Shown here piece after piece: positions 42,403 through 52,007 of a stretch of 64,000 nucleotides of DNA (the first letter of the stretch is position 1; each line of letters opens with the position of its first letter). Where the stretch lies: positions 1 through 64,000 of the forward strand of contig NZ_NFJU01000015.1 of NCBI RefSeq assembly GCF_002160025.1, given 5' to 3'. The stretch is from Anaeromassilibacillus sp. An200 (GTDB lineage: Bacteria > Bacillota > Clostridia > Oscillospirales > Acutalibacteraceae). The notes under the pieces were generated by a model. It was not told the origin of the DNA. It searched no databases and worked only from the letters and a program-made list of their open reading frames with translations. The translations under genes and the position numbers were made by a program.

Positions 42403-44123
42403 GCATCCTCCTTCCGGAACTGGGAATTGTAGATCTCGCGGTACACACCGCAGCTTTCCAGAAGCTCCTCATGCGTGCCGATGCCAACCGGGCATCCGTC
42501 ATCCAGCACGATGATCCGATCCGCATACTGGATGGAGGAAGCCCGCTGGGAGACCAGGAACACGGTGGGCGAGTACGGCAGTTCGCGGATGGCTTTGCGC
42601 AGCGCCGCGTCCGTGGCAAAATCGAGCGCCGAGGAACTGTCATCCAGAATCAGGATACGCGGACGGCGCACCAGCGCGCGAGCAATGGTCAAACGCTGAC
42701 GCTGACCGCCGGACAGATTCCGTCCCGCCTGCTCGATGACAAAATCAAGACCGCCCTCCTTGCTTTCCACAACCTCCTGCGCCTGTGCGGACGCAAGAGC
42801 GTCCCAGATTTCATCGTCTGTCGCGTCGGGATTGCCCCATTTCATATTGTCCCGCACGGTCCCCTGGAACAGGACCGCTTTCTGCGGTACAACGCCGATC
42901 ATGCCGCGCAGCTCATCCAGCGGATAATCCCGCACATCGGCGCCCTGGACCAGGACGGCCCCCTGTGTCGCGTCGTAAAAACGCGGGATCAAACCGACCA
43001 GAGACGATTTGCCGGAGCCGGTACCGCCGATCACACCGATCGTCTCCCCTGCCGCCGCAGTAAAACTCAGACCGGAGAGAGAATCCTCGCCCGCATTTTT
43101 GTATTGCAGGGCAACGTCCCGAAATTCCACCAGCGGCGCGTCCTTTTTCGTCTCAGGAGAGGCGGAAGACTGTTCCTGACTCGAAGTGATATCAAACACT
43201 GCGGCAATCCGGTTTCCGCAGGCCACCGCCTTGGTGATGTTGATAATCAGATTTGCCATCTTGATCAGCTCAACCAGGATCTGCGACATGTAATTGTAAA
43301 GAGCCACCACCATACCCTGTGTCAGGATCCCGGACTCCACCCGGAGCGCACCCGTCCAGATCAGGGCGATGACGGCAAAATTGATGATGAGATAGGTCAC
43401 CGGATTCATCAGGGCCGAGATACGGCCCACAAACTTCTGCACGCCGGTCAAATCCTCGTTGCGCGTTTCAAACTCCGCAATCTCCTCGTTTTCCTTGCAG
43501 AAAGCCCGCAGGACACGGACACCGGTGAGATTTTCGCGCGTAATGCCGAGCAGGCGATCCAACCGGGACTGCACCTTCCGGTACAGCGGGATCGAGACAA
43601 GCATAATGCCGAACACCACAATGCACAGCAGCGGAATGGTAGCGACAAACACCAGCGCCGCCTGCCAGTCGATGGTGAAGGCCATGATCATCGCACCGAA
43701 CACAACAAAAGGCGAACGCAGCAGCAGGCGCAGCGTCAGGTTGGTGCCGTTCTGCACCTGGTTGACGTCGCTCGTCATGCGGGTGATCATAGTGGACGCG
43801 CCAAGCGTGTCCAGCTCTGTATAGGACAGGCTCTGAATATGGCGGAAGAGGGCGTGCCGGATCTTTTTGACAAATCCGACCGCCGCCTTTGCCGCGAAAT
43901 ACTGGGCAGTGATGGAGCACACAAGGCCAATCACACCAAGCGCAACGAGAACCAGGCACATACGGATGATATAGCCTGTATCCCCTGTTTTGATACCCAC
44001 ATCAATCATGGACGCAACAACGAGCGGCACAAACAGCTCAAAGGACGCCTCCAAAAGTTTAAACAGCGGACCTAGAATGGTTTCCTTTTTATAATCCTTC
44101 AAATAGACAAATAAGCGATTCAC
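42399..44123 (-). CDS. ABC exporter subunit with degenerate catalytic glutamate
   Basis: This 574-residue fusion of a transmembrane domain and an ATPase has Walker A GGTGSGKSS, a canonical signature NLSGGQRQRLTIARA and Walker B ILILDDSSSALD. The catalytic glutamate position is aspartate. Together with the partner's LSQGQ this means one of the two ATP sites is degenerate, as in heterodimeric exporters such as BmrCD and TM287/288. Substrates are probably drugs or peptides. Confidence 0.94.
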   Translation of the reverse strand: MNRLFVYLKDYKKETILGPLFKLLEASFELFVPLVVASMIDVGIKTGDTGYIIRMCLVLVALGVIGLVCSITAQYFAAKAAVGFVKKIRHALFRHIQSLSYTELDTLGASTMITRMTSDVNQVQNGTNLTLRLLLRSPFVVFGAMIMAFTIDWQAALVFVATIPLLCIVVFGIMLVSIPLYRKVQSRLDRLLGITRENLTGVRVLRAFCKENEEIAEFETRNEDLTGVQKFVGRISALMNPVTYLIINFAVIALIWTGALRVESGILTQGMVVALYNYMSQILVELIKMANLIINITKAVACGNRIAAVFDITSSQEQSSASPETKKDAPLVEFRDVALQYKNAGEDSLSGLSFTAAAGETIGVIGGTGSGKSSLVGLIPRFYDATQGAVLVQGADVRDYPLDELRGMIGVVPQKAVLFQGTVRDNMKWGNPDATDDEIWDALASAQAQEVVESKEGGLDFVIEQAGRNLSGGQRQRLTIARALVRRPRILILDDSSSALDFATDAALRKAIRELPYSPTVFLVSQRASSIQYADRIIVLDDGCPVGIGTHEELLESCGVYREIYNSQFRKEDA

Positions 44124-44137
44124 GATATCCCCCCGTC

Positions 44138-44188
44138 AATCGGGCGGCGCGTGTCATTCAACCAAACCAGCTGGAATGCCGCCCGATT
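44138..44188 (-). terminator. Hairpin after valS
   Basis: AATCGGGCGGC and GCCGCCCGATT are perfectly complementary 11-bp arms, with a second small stem (CATTC/GAATG) inside. No T-run follows, so it may be a weak or factor-assisted terminator before the exporter operon. Confidence 0.5.
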
Positions 44189-44207
44189 TCCTGTCACGTC
44201 ACAATGT

Positions 44208-46835
44208 TCAGCGTCCCAGTGCCTCCAGACTCGAACGGATCAGCGCGATATGCTCCTGCAGCCGGGCAGCGTTCTGACGCACACCCTCAACCACGTTTGC
44301 GGGAGCCTTGCCGGTAAACTTTTCATTGGAAAGCTTGGCCTGCGCTGTGGCATACTGCTTCTCCGCGCTTTCAAGCTCCTTGGTGAGACGTGCGATCTCT
44401 GCTGCTTTGTCCACCAGCTCATCCATCTGGATATAGATTTTGGCGTCGGGCGTTACGATGGTCACTGCGCCATCCAGCGTGAACGAATCCGCAACCTCCA
44501 GCTCTGTCGCGTAGGCAAGGCGCTGGAAAATAGCCGTGCCTTCCACGAATACATCGGGCTTTGCTGTGGCCAGATACAGCTTAGTGCGGCGGCTGGGCGC
44601 GACGTTCATCTCGCTGCGGCGGTTACGCACAGCACGCACGGCGGCCATAACGCTCTCCATACGGGCGGAAGCCTCCGGGAAATCCAGCGCGGGATCGTAC
44701 GACGGATAGGAGTTGACGATCAGAGCCTCTCCGTCGTGCGGCATGGTCTGCCAGATCTCCTCCGTGATATACGGCATGAAGGGATGCAGCATGGCAAGCG
44801 TGCGGGTCATCACCCACACGAGCACCTGGCGCACCTCCTGCGCGGCCTGCTCGTCGTCTCCTGTCAGGCGGATTTTCGCAATTTCAATGAACCAATCGCA
44901 GAACTGATCCCACAGGAAGTCGTACAGCTTCTGTGCGGCGATGCCGAGCTCAAATTTCTCGAGATTCTCGTTGACCTCCTTCGCCACACGGTTGAAGGCG
45001 GATACGATCCATTTGTCCTCCGTTGCAAGGCGGGCGGGAAGCTCATTTTTGACCTCCTTGCCTTCAATGTTCATAAGGATAAAGCGGGAAGCGTTCCACA
45101 GCTTATTGGCAAAGTTGCGGCTGGCCTCCACACGCTCGGTCGAGAAGCGGGTATCGTTTCCGGGGCTGATACCCGTCACCAGTGTGAAGCGCAGAGCGTC
45201 TGCGCCGTACTGGGCAATCACCTCCAGCGGGTCGATGCCGTTGCCAAGAGATTTGCTCATCTTGCGTCCCTGCGCGTCACGCACCAAACCATGGAAGAAC
45301 ACGGTCTTGAAGGGAACCTCTTTCATGTGCTCGAGACCGGAGAAAATCATGCGTGCCACCCAGAAGAAGATAATATCGTAACCGGTGACAAGCGTATCCG
45401 TGGGATAGAAATATTCCAGCTCCTTCGTCTTTTCCGGCCAGCCGAGGGTCGAGAACGGCCAGAGCGCCGAGCTAAACCAGGTGTCCAGCGTATCCTCGTC
45501 CTGATGCAGATTGGTGCAGCCGCATTTCGGGCAGGCATGCGGTTCTTCGCGGGCGACAATCATCTCACCGCAGTCCGGGCAGTACCACGCCGGAATCCGG
45601 TGGCCCCACCAGAGCTGGCGGGAAATACACCAGTCTTTGATATTTTCCATCCAGTTATAATACGTCTTATTCATACGTTCAGGAATAAACTGGATCCGTC
45701 CGTCGCGCACACAGTCCACCGCGGGCTCCGCCAGCGGCTTCATCTTGACGAACCACTGCTTGGATACGCGCGGTTCGACCACCGTACCGCAGCGGTAGCA
45801 GGTGCCGACGTTGTGCTTGATGTCCTCTACACGGACGAGGAAGCCCTGCTCCTCCAAATCGCGGACAATCGCTTTTCTGGCATCCAGTCCGCTCATACCG
45901 CAGTACTTGCCGCCGTTCTCGTTGATGCTGCCGTCCTCGTTCATCACGTTGATGATTTCAAGATTGTGGCGCAGACCGACCTCGAAATCGTTCGGGTCAT
46001 GGGCGGGGGTGATCTTCACAACGCCCGTTCCGAAATCCTTCTCCACATAGGTATCGGCCACGACGGGGATCTCACGGCCAACCAGCGGCAGAATCAACGT
46101 CTTGCCGATGATACTCTGATAACGCTCGTCCTCCGGGTGCACGGCAACAGCGGTATCGCCCAGCATCGTTTCGGGACGGGTCGTCGCCAACTCCAGATAA
46201 CCGGAGCCGTCCTTGAAAGGATAGCGCAGGTGCCAGAAATGGCCCGCCTTCTCCTCAAACTCCACCTCCGCGTCGGAAATGGAGGTTCTGCAATGCGGGC
46301 ACCAGTTGATGATGCGCTCACCGCGATAAATCAGGCCCTTTTCATACAGGCGGACAAAGACCTCGCGCACCGCCTTCGAGCAGCCTTCGTCGAGCGTAAA
46401 GCGCTCCCGCTCCCAATCGCAGGAAGAGCCCAGCTTTTTCAGCTGCTCCACAATGCGTCCGCCGTACTGACGCTTCCAGTCCCAGGCGCGCTCCAGGAAA
46501 GCTTCGCGGCCGATTTCCTCCTTCGTCACGCCCTCCTGACGCATAGCTTCGACAATCTTGGCCTCCGTCGCAATGGAAGCGTGGTCCGTACCGGGCAGCC
46601 ACAGGGCGCAGTACCCCTGCATCCGGCGCCAGCGGATCAGGATATCCTGAAGCGTTTCGTCGAGCGCGTGGCCCATGTGAAGCTGGCCGGTAATATTCGG
46701 CGGGGGGATTACGATTGTATACGGTTTTTTCTTCGGATCGGGCTCAGCGTGGAAATAGTTTCCCTTGGTCCAGAATTCGTAAATTCTGTCCTCCACTTCC
46801 TGGGGCTCATACGTTTTGGCAAGCTCCTTGCTCAT
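44208..46835 (-). CDS. valS: Valyl-tRNA synthetase
   Basis: This 875-residue class Ia synthetase charges tRNA-Val. H53MGH56 in [14 protein letters not shown] and KMSKS near residue 525 ([16 protein letters not shown]) bind ATP. The editing domain (about 200-340), an anticodon domain and the C-terminal coiled coil (about 805-870) are present. It contains CPHC, CYRC and CPDC...CPKC cysteine pairs. Length is normal. A T-box leader (46890-47179) controls it. Confidence 0.98.
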   Translation of the reverse strand: MSKELAKTYEPQEVEDRIYEFWTKGNYFHAEPDPKKKPYTIVIPPPNITGQLHMGHALDETLQDILIRWRRMQGYCALWLPGTDHASIATEAKIVEAMRQEGVTKEEIGREAFLERAWDWKRQYGGRIVEQLKKLGSSCDWERERFTLDEGCSKAVREVFVRLYEKGLIYRGERIINWCPHCRTSISDAEVEFEEKAGHFWHLRYPFKDGSGYLELATTRPETMLGDTAVAVHPEDERYQSIIGKTLILPLVGREIPVVADTYVEKDFGTGVVKITPAHDPNDFEVGLRHNLEIINVMNEDGSINENGGKYCGMSGLDARKAIVRDLEEQGFLVRVEDIKHNVGTCYRCGTVVEPRVSKQWFVKMKPLAEPAVDCVRDGRIQFIPERMNKTYYNWMENIKDWCISRQLWWGHRIPAWYCPDCGEMIVAREEPHACPKCGCTNLHQDEDTLDTWFSSALWPFSTLGWPEKTKELEYFYPTDTLVTGYDIIFFWVARMIFSGLEHMKEVPFKTVFFHGLVRDAQGRKMSKSLGNGIDPLEVIAQYGADALRFTLVTGISPGNDTRFSTERVEASRNFANKLWNASRFILMNIEGKEVKNELPARLATEDKWIVSAFNRVAKEVNENLEKFELGIAAQKLYDFLWDQFCDWFIEIAKIRLTGDDEQAAQEVRQVLVWVMTRTLAMLHPFMPYITEEIWQTMPHDGEALIVNSYPSYDPALDFPEASARMESVMAAVRAVRNRRSEMNVAPSRRTKLYLATAKPDVFVEGTAIFQRLAYATELEVADSFTLDGAVTIVTPDAKIYIQMDELVDKAAEIARLTKELESAEKQYATAQAKLSNEKFTGKAPANVVEGVRQNAARLQEHIALIRSSLEALGR

Positions 46836-46889
46836 GGTTTGGATTCCTCTCTTTCTCTTTCAATCATCTCTGCGCCCTCTTCGGGGATC

Positions 46890-47179
46890 AAAAAAGCCCC
46901 GGCACGGCGCTCTGCCATGTCCGGGGCGAATGCTTGCATCCGCGGTACCACCCGTATTCAGCCGCAAGGCGGCCCTCAGCCTGCTTTCACAGGACGGCCT
47001 TAACGCGGCCACACGTCCGCCCTTATCCACACGGATTCGGGGCGGCGGCTCCAGGGCGACTCATCCACAGCGCACTTTCTCCGGCTCGCACCATCCGCCG
47101 GATCTCTGTTGGAAGCTCCGCGCCGTCTTTTTCCCTTTCCTCGCCTTTCACTCGTGCAGCAGGAAATTCTCCTGATACA
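46890..47179 (-). ncRNA. T-box riboswitch controlling valS
   Basis: On the minus strand the conserved GGGTGGTACCGCG lies at 46941-46953. It is followed by the terminator GCCCCGG...CCGGGGC and TTTTTT (46890-46927). Upstream is stem I, with AGAGATCCGGCGG near the distal bulge and GGTGCGAGCCGG at its tip. GTC in GATGAGTCGCCCTGGAG is the probable specifier codon for valine. Uncharged tRNA-Val should favour the antiterminator and raise valS expression. Confidence 0.93.
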
Positions 47180-47185
47180 ATTCTT

Positions 47186-47215
47186 ATTATATGCAAAAAG
47201 AAAACCGTTTGTCAA
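47186..47215 (-). promoter_or_regulatory. Promoter of the valS T-box transcript
   Basis: On the minus strand TTGACA (47210-47215) and TATAAT (47186-47191) are perfect consensus boxes with an 18-bp spacer. Confidence 0.85.
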
Positions 47216-47370
47216 GCATACAGCCGTGCAGAAATTTCCTTCTTGTCCCCTGCTATTTTTCTCCAAAAGCCGCATACATATTCGGTAAGGAGGCAGCGCG
47301 CTTTCCGCGGGACAACGCTCCGGCATCGTCCCATCCGGGAAGAAGCGGGCAGTAAAAGGGAGGTTCCACG

Positions 47371-48639
47371 ATGCTGATTCATGTGACAAAGCCGGGCGAA
47401 ACACTCGCTTCGATCGCCCGCGCCTATACGGTTTCCGCCGCCCGGCTCGCCCGGGAAAACGGGCTGGCTGAGGGAGAAGAACCCGTCGCGGGGCAGGCGC
47501 TCGCCATTCTCTATCCGGCACGGGTGCATCTGGTACGGCAGGGCGACACCACCGCTTCCATCGCGCGCCGGTATGGTGTAAGCGAACGGCAGCTCTGGCG
47601 CTGCAATCCAGGTTTGATTCTGACCGGGCCGCAGCCGGGGGAGCGTTTGATTATCTCCTGGAGGCAAAACACACTGGGACGCTTTGAAACAACCGGGTAT
47701 GCCTATCCGGCGACCAAACGGGATCTTTTGCTCGATTCCCTGCCCTCCATGCGGTATGCGATCCCTTTTACGCATGAGGTGTCGCGCTCCGGGTCTCTTT
47801 CCGCCCTGAACGACAGTGCCATGCGGGAAGCTGTGCAGGAAAGCAAGGGCTCCACCCTTCTGAGCATATCGAATCTGCGGGAGCCGGAGGGCTTTGACAG
47901 CGAGATTTTGCACGCGATTCTGAACAGTGACGAAGCACAGAACCGCCTGATCACCGAAACCCTGGCCCTGATCCGCGAGCGCGGCCATTGCGGGGTGGAT
48001 GTGGATTTTGAATACATTCCGGCAGTTGACCGCGAACGGTACCCGGCGTTCCTGCGCCGCCTGTCCGCCGCGCTCAAGCCGGAAGGGTATCCTGTGTATG
48101 TCGCGGTGGCCGCGAAAAACGCGGATGACACCACCTCCCGCCTGACCGCCGGACTGGATTACAAGGCCATTGGGGAAGCCGTTTCCGCCGTCCTGATTAT
48201 GACCTACGATTACGGCTATGTTTCCGGACCGCCCATGGCCGTCTCCCCTCTCCCAAAGGTACAGGAAACGCTCTCTTACGCTGTAACGTGCATCCCGCGT
48301 CAGAAGCTGCTGATGGGGATCCCGAATTACGGCTACAACTGGCCCCTGCCATTCGAGGAGGGAAAAACGCGCGCCCGTTCCGTCTCCAATGAGGAAGCTA
48401 TCGCGTTGGCCCGGCAAGCGGGAGCTTCGATTCAGTACAGCGAGGAATCGCAAGCTCCCTGGTTCCGCTACCGGGAAAACGGTGTGGAGCGCGAGGTCTG
48501 GTTTGAGGATGCACGCAGTTTACGGGCGAAGCTGCGGCTTGCCGCCCGGTTCCGCCTGCGCGGCGTGGGATTCTGGAATCTTTCCCGCCCCTTCCGGCAA
48601 GGTTGGACAGTGCTTTCCGCCTTATACCGAATGGAATAA
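47371..48639 (+). CDS. LysM domain GH18 protein (SleL/YaaH-like)
   Basis: This 422-residue protein starts after AAAGGGAGG. Two LysM domains (about 2-48 and 51-96; HVTKPGETLASIARAY and HLVRQGDTTASIARRYGV) bind peptidoglycan. Residues about 105-420 are a GH18 barrel with catalytic E214 in GVDVDFEY (the DxDxE motif), then MTYDYGY and GIPNYGYNW. This is the spore-cortex N-acetylglucosaminidase architecture of SleL/YaaH. No signal peptide is present, which is usual for proteins packaged with the spore. Confidence 0.93.
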   Translation: MLIHVTKPGETLASIARAYTVSAARLARENGLAEGEEPVAGQALAILYPARVHLVRQGDTTASIARRYGVSERQLWRCNPGLILTGPQPGERLIISWRQNTLGRFETTGYAYPATKRDLLLDSLPSMRYAIPFTHEVSRSGSLSALNDSAMREAVQESKGSTLLSISNLREPEGFDSEILHAILNSDEAQNRLITETLALIRERGHCGVDVDFEYIPAVDRERYPAFLRRLSAALKPEGYPVYVAVAAKNADDTTSRLTAGLDYKAIGEAVSAVLIMTYDYGYVSGPPMAVSPLPKVQETLSYAVTCIPRQKLLMGIPNYGYNWPLPFEEGKTRARSVSNEEAIALARQAGASIQYSEESQAPWFRYRENGVEREVWFEDARSLRAKLRLAARFRLRGVGFWNLSRPFRQGWTVLSALYRME

Positions 48640-48650
48640 ATTAAACATGA

Positions 48651-48686
48651 AAAAAGCGCTTCACGCCAATCAGACGGGAAGCGCTT
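48651..48686 (-). terminator. Terminator at the end of the arginine operon
   Basis: AAGCGCTTC and GAAGCGCTT form a stem. On the minus strand it is followed by TTTTTT, and on the plus strand no T-run follows, so it mainly serves transcripts coming from argF. Confidence 0.7.
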
Positions 48687-48780
48687 AATCTGTGTCGTTT
48701 TGAGTCTGGTGATCAACATCCGGAAAAAATCGCTTTGCTCTTTTCCTGGCTTTTCCGTGGCTTCGCGTAGGTTCTGAAAG

Positions 48781-48930
48781 GGGGTTGTCTCGCCTGCCGG
48801 CTCGGTCGGCGCTAATCCGTGCGCCACTGGCGCACCGCGCCCCCCTTCACCCCCGCATGGTCTACGCTGCCGCTCCGGTCGGCGCCTTGTTTGTGTGCCA
48901 CCGGCACACGGCGCCCTTTTGAAAAAGGCT
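48781..48930. repeat. Two-unit GC-rich repeat with palindromes
   Basis: Two similar units, about 48795-48848 and 48868-48923, run CTGCCG-CTC-GGTCGGCGC...GCCAC-GGC-CAC...GCGCCC. Each contains a palindrome: TGCGCCA-C-TGGCGCA in the first and GTGTGCC-ACC-GGCACAC in the second. No credible gene covers the area. It looks like a dispersed intergenic repeat. Confidence 0.55.
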
Positions 48931-48967
48931 GGCGAAAACTTCACATTTGCACGCAGTCAGCTGATAT

Positions 48968-49879
48968 TCAGTGCTTATCCTCCATCAGAGTCACCATAAC
49001 CGCTTTTTGTGCGTGCAGGCGGTTTTCCGCTTCGTCGAAAATTTCATCGGCGTGAGCCTCAAAAATTTCGGCGGTAATCTCCTCGCCGCGATGGGCGGGC
49101 AGACAGTGCTGCACCATCGCGTCCGGCTTCGCGAGCGCCATCAGCTCTGCGTTGATCTGATAGCCGTCAAATGCCTTGCGGCGCTTCTCGGACTCCTCCT
49201 CCTGGCCCATGGAGGTCCACACGTCGGTGATCACCACATCAGCCCCGACGGCAGCCTTCTTCGGATCGTCCGTCAGCTCAAAGCAGGAGTACTGTGCGGC
49301 AAACTCCAGGATCTCCTGCGGCGGGCGGTAGCCCTCCGGGCAGGCAACGCTCACGGCCATCTTCGTTTTCAGGCAGCCAACGATCAGGGAGTTCATCATG
49401 TTGTTGCCGTCCCCGATGAAGCACATTTTCAATCCTTCCAGCGTTCCTTTATGTTCGCGGATGGTCATGAGATCCGCGAGAATCTGGCAGGGGTGGCAGA
49501 AATCCGTCAGGCCGTTGATGATCGGAATAGAGCCATACTGTGCCAGGGACTCCACTTCCTCCTGATCAAAAGTGCGGATCATGATGCCGTCCAAGTAGCG
49601 GGAGAGAACGCGCGCCGTATCCTGCACCGCTTCCCCGCGCCCGATCTGCAAATCGTGGGAGGAGAGGAACAGCGCATGCCCGCCAAGCTGGTACATACCC
49701 GTTTCAAACGAAACGCGCGTACGGGTCGAGGATTTCTCAAAAATCATGCCGAGCGTCTTGCCCTGCAAACGCGGATGCGGGATTCCATGCTTTTTTTCGT
49801 ATTTGAGCTGATCCGCCAGATCGAGAATGGAAAGGATCTCTTCCGGTGTCAGATCCAGCAGCTTGAGTAAATGTTTCAT
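48968..49879 (-). CDS. argF: Ornithine carbamoyltransferase
   Basis: This 303-residue enzyme makes citrulline from ornithine and carbamoyl phosphate. ATG at 49879 follows GGAGG. The carbamoyl-phosphate loop is S51TRTR, the ornithine loop is in DVWTSMGQEEE, and HCLPAHRGEEIT ends the active site; FCHPCQ is also present. It is the last gene of the operon, 44 bp after argD. Confidence 0.97.
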   Translation of the reverse strand: MKHLLKLLDLTPEEILSILDLADQLKYEKKHGIPHPRLQGKTLGMIFEKSSTRTRVSFETGMYQLGGHALFLSSHDLQIGRGEAVQDTARVLSRYLDGIMIRTFDQEEVESLAQYGSIPIINGLTDFCHPCQILADLMTIREHKGTLEGLKMCFIGDGNNMMNSLIVGCLKTKMAVSVACPEGYRPPQEILEFAAQYSCFELTDDPKKAAVGADVVITDVWTSMGQEEESEKRRKAFDGYQINAELMALAKPDAMVQHCLPAHRGEEITAEIFEAHADEIFDEAENRLHAQKAVMVTLMEDKH

Positions 49880-49923
49880 GGCAGTTGCCTCCGTTTCTGA
49901 AAATGATTCCGTGTATGCGGCCA

Positions 49924-51102
49924 TCAATGAGCGGCGCTGAGTACCTTTTCAAGAATCGCCAGCCCCTTGTCCATTTCCTCGCGGGTAATGGTCAGCGGGG
50001 GCAGCAGGCGAAGAAGGGATTTCGCGGTAAGAATCAAAAGGCCGTTTTCCACACAGGCCGCGGAGAGAGCCGCAGCCGTGCTGCGCGCGGGAACAATGCC
50101 AAGCATCATACCCATGCCGCGCACCTCCGCCACGCCGTCCATCTGCTCCAGACGGGAGCGCAGGTATTCGCCCTTTTCCTTCACGGCAGCCAGGAATTCC
50201 GGCTGTGAGACACGGCGCACCACCTCGAGGGCACCGGCACACACCACCGGATTGGCTCCGAACGTCGAACCGTGGGAGCTTCTTCCCATCACGCCGCGCA
50301 GCTCCTCCGTGCAAAGGCACGCGCCGATCGGTAAACCGCCGCCGAGTCCCTTGGCGCTTGTCAGCACATCCGGCTTCACGCCGTACTGTTCCCAGCAGTA
50401 GAAGCTTCCGGTACGCCCCACGCCCGTCTGCACCTCGTCCGCAATGAGCAGAACACCACGCTCCTTGCAGAGAGCCGCCAACTCCTTGACAAACTGGGGA
50501 TCGAGCGGCATCACGCCGCCCTCACCCTGAATGAATTCTATCATCACGGCGCAGGTGTTTTCCGTCATATTTTCCCGCACGCTCTGGACGTTCGGCTCCG
50601 CGTAAGCAAAGCCCTCCGTGAACGGGTAAAAATAATGATGGAACACATCCTGGCCCGTTGCGGCCAGCGTGGTGACGGTGCGGCCATGGAAGGAATTCTG
50701 GAGCGTGAGGATTTCGCAGCGGGATTTCCCATACTGCTCCACACCATGCTTACGCGCCAGCTTGATGGCGCATTCGTTAGCCTCCGCGCCGGAGTTGCCG
50801 AGGAACACGGCGCTGTAGCCGGATACCTTCAAAAGCTCCGCAGCAAAGGTGGCGGAAGCAGGATTGTAATACAGATTCGAGGTGTGCTGAAGCGTCCCGG
50901 CCTGCCGTGCCACGGCGGCTGTCCAGCCTTCGTCGGCCCAGCCAAGGCTGTTCACGCCGATACCGCTGCCAAAGTCGATGTATTCTTTTCCCTCGCAGTC
51001 CACACCGGTCGCGTTTTTCCCGCTGACAAGAACGGCGTCAAAGCGGCCATAGGTAGGCATAAAGCTGGATTCATCCAGCTGCTTGATTTCTTCCGAAGTC
51101 AT
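49924..51102 (-). CDS. argD: Acetylornithine aminotransferase
   Basis: This 392-residue class III aminotransferase uses PLP to convert N-acetylglutamate semialdehyde to N-acetylornithine. ATG at 51102 follows GGGAGGG. Recognisable parts are GSGIGVNSLGW, the PLP phosphate site FLGNSGAEANECAIKLAR, LIADEVQTGVGRTG with the ring-stacking aspartate, and the Schiff-base lysine in TSAKGLGGGLPIG. A 16-bp gap separates it from argB. Confidence 0.97.
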   Translation of the reverse strand: MTSEEIKQLDESSFMPTYGRFDAVLVSGKNATGVDCEGKEYIDFGSGIGVNSLGWADEGWTAAVARQAGTLQHTSNLYYNPASATFAAELLKVSGYSAVFLGNSGAEANECAIKLARKHGVEQYGKSRCEILTLQNSFHGRTVTTLAATGQDVFHHYFYPFTEGFAYAEPNVQSVRENMTENTCAVMIEFIQGEGGVMPLDPQFVKELAALCKERGVLLIADEVQTGVGRTGSFYCWEQYGVKPDVLTSAKGLGGGLPIGACLCTEELRGVMGRSSHGSTFGANPVVCAGALEVVRRVSQPEFLAAVKEKGEYLRSRLEQMDGVAEVRGMGMMLGIVPARSTAAALSAACVENGLLILTAKSLLRLLPPLTITREEMDKGLAILEKVLSAAH

Positions 51103-51118
51103 GAAACGTCCCTCCCGT

Positions 51119-51976
51119 TCAGTACAGCATCGTTCCGATGCCTTCATCTGTCAGAAGCTCGATCAGAATAGAGTGCGCAATGCGGCCGTCAATGATATGA
51201 GCACGGCTCACGCCACGGCGCACCGCCTCCACACAGCACTGGATCTTCGGGATCATGCCGCCGGAAATGATCCCGTCGTGCTGAAGCTTCGGCACGGAGC
51301 TGACATTGACCACCGGGATCAGCGTGCTCTCGTCGTTGCGATCGCGCAGCAGGCCGCGGATATCCGTCATGAGGATCAGCTTTTTCGCGTTCAGCTTGGC
51401 CGCGATATGCGCCGCCGCGATATCGGCGTTGATGTTGTAGGCGTGGCCGTCCACACCGGCCGCCACGGTGGAGATCACGGGGATGTAGCCCTTGGCCGTC
51501 AGGTCCTCAATGATCTGCGTATTCACGTCGATGATCTCTCCGACATAGCCGAGGTCCTCGGAGGCCGTCAGCTTTTCCGCGCGGAGCAGGTCGCCGTCCA
51601 TGCCGCACAGTCCGACGGCGCGCCCGCTGTTGCGCTGGAGCAGCTGCACCAGATCCTTATTGACCTTGCCCGCGAGAACCATCTGCACGATGTCCATGGT
51701 TTCCTCGTCGGTATAGCGCAGGCCGTTGACAAAGCGGCTTTCCTTGCCCGTCTTTTTCAGCATGGCGCTGATCTCCGGCCCGCCGCCGTGCACCAGCACA
51801 ACGTTGACGCCAATCAGCTGCATGAGCACGATATCGCTCATGACCGCCTGCTTCAATTCCTCGTTGATCATGGCGTTGCCGCCGTACTTGATCACGATGG
51901 TCTGTCCGTAATACTGCTGGATATACGGCAGAGCCTGTACCAGCACCTTCGCGCGATCCGCGTTTGTGATATCCAT
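51119..51976 (-). CDS. argB: Acetylglutamate kinase
   Basis: This 285-residue kinase phosphorylates N-acetylglutamate, the committed step. TIVIKYGGNAM, LVHGGGPEISAML and GGMIPKIQCCVEAVRRGVSRAHIIDGR are the family motifs. The N-terminal helix DRAKVLVQALPYIQQYYG matches the arginine-inhibited hexameric type, so feedback inhibition is likely. Confidence 0.97.
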   Translation of the reverse strand: MDITNADRAKVLVQALPYIQQYYGQTIVIKYGGNAMINEELKQAVMSDIVLMQLIGVNVVLVHGGGPEISAMLKKTGKESRFVNGLRYTDEETMDIVQMVLAGKVNKDLVQLLQRNSGRAVGLCGMDGDLLRAEKLTASEDLGYVGEIIDVNTQIIEDLTAKGYIPVISTVAAGVDGHAYNINADIAAAHIAAKLNAKKLILMTDIRGLLRDRNDESTLIPVVNVSSVPKLQHDGIISGGMIPKIQCCVEAVRRGVSRAHIIDGRIAHSILIELLTDEGIGTMLY

Positions 51977-52007
51977 GGGTGTTCCCTCTCCCTTCCCTCT
52001 CCGCGCC

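Noticed and set aside
44151-47003. Very long open frame on the plus strand
   Set aside because: It is fully antisense to valS, which has all catalytic motifs and a T-box leader. The antisense product has no recognisable domain, and GC-rich codon use explains the lack of stops.
48468-48944. Minus-strand frame over the repeat before argF
   Set aside because: It joins palindromic repeat DNA to the antisense of the LysM-GH18 gene, and no ribosome binding site precedes it.
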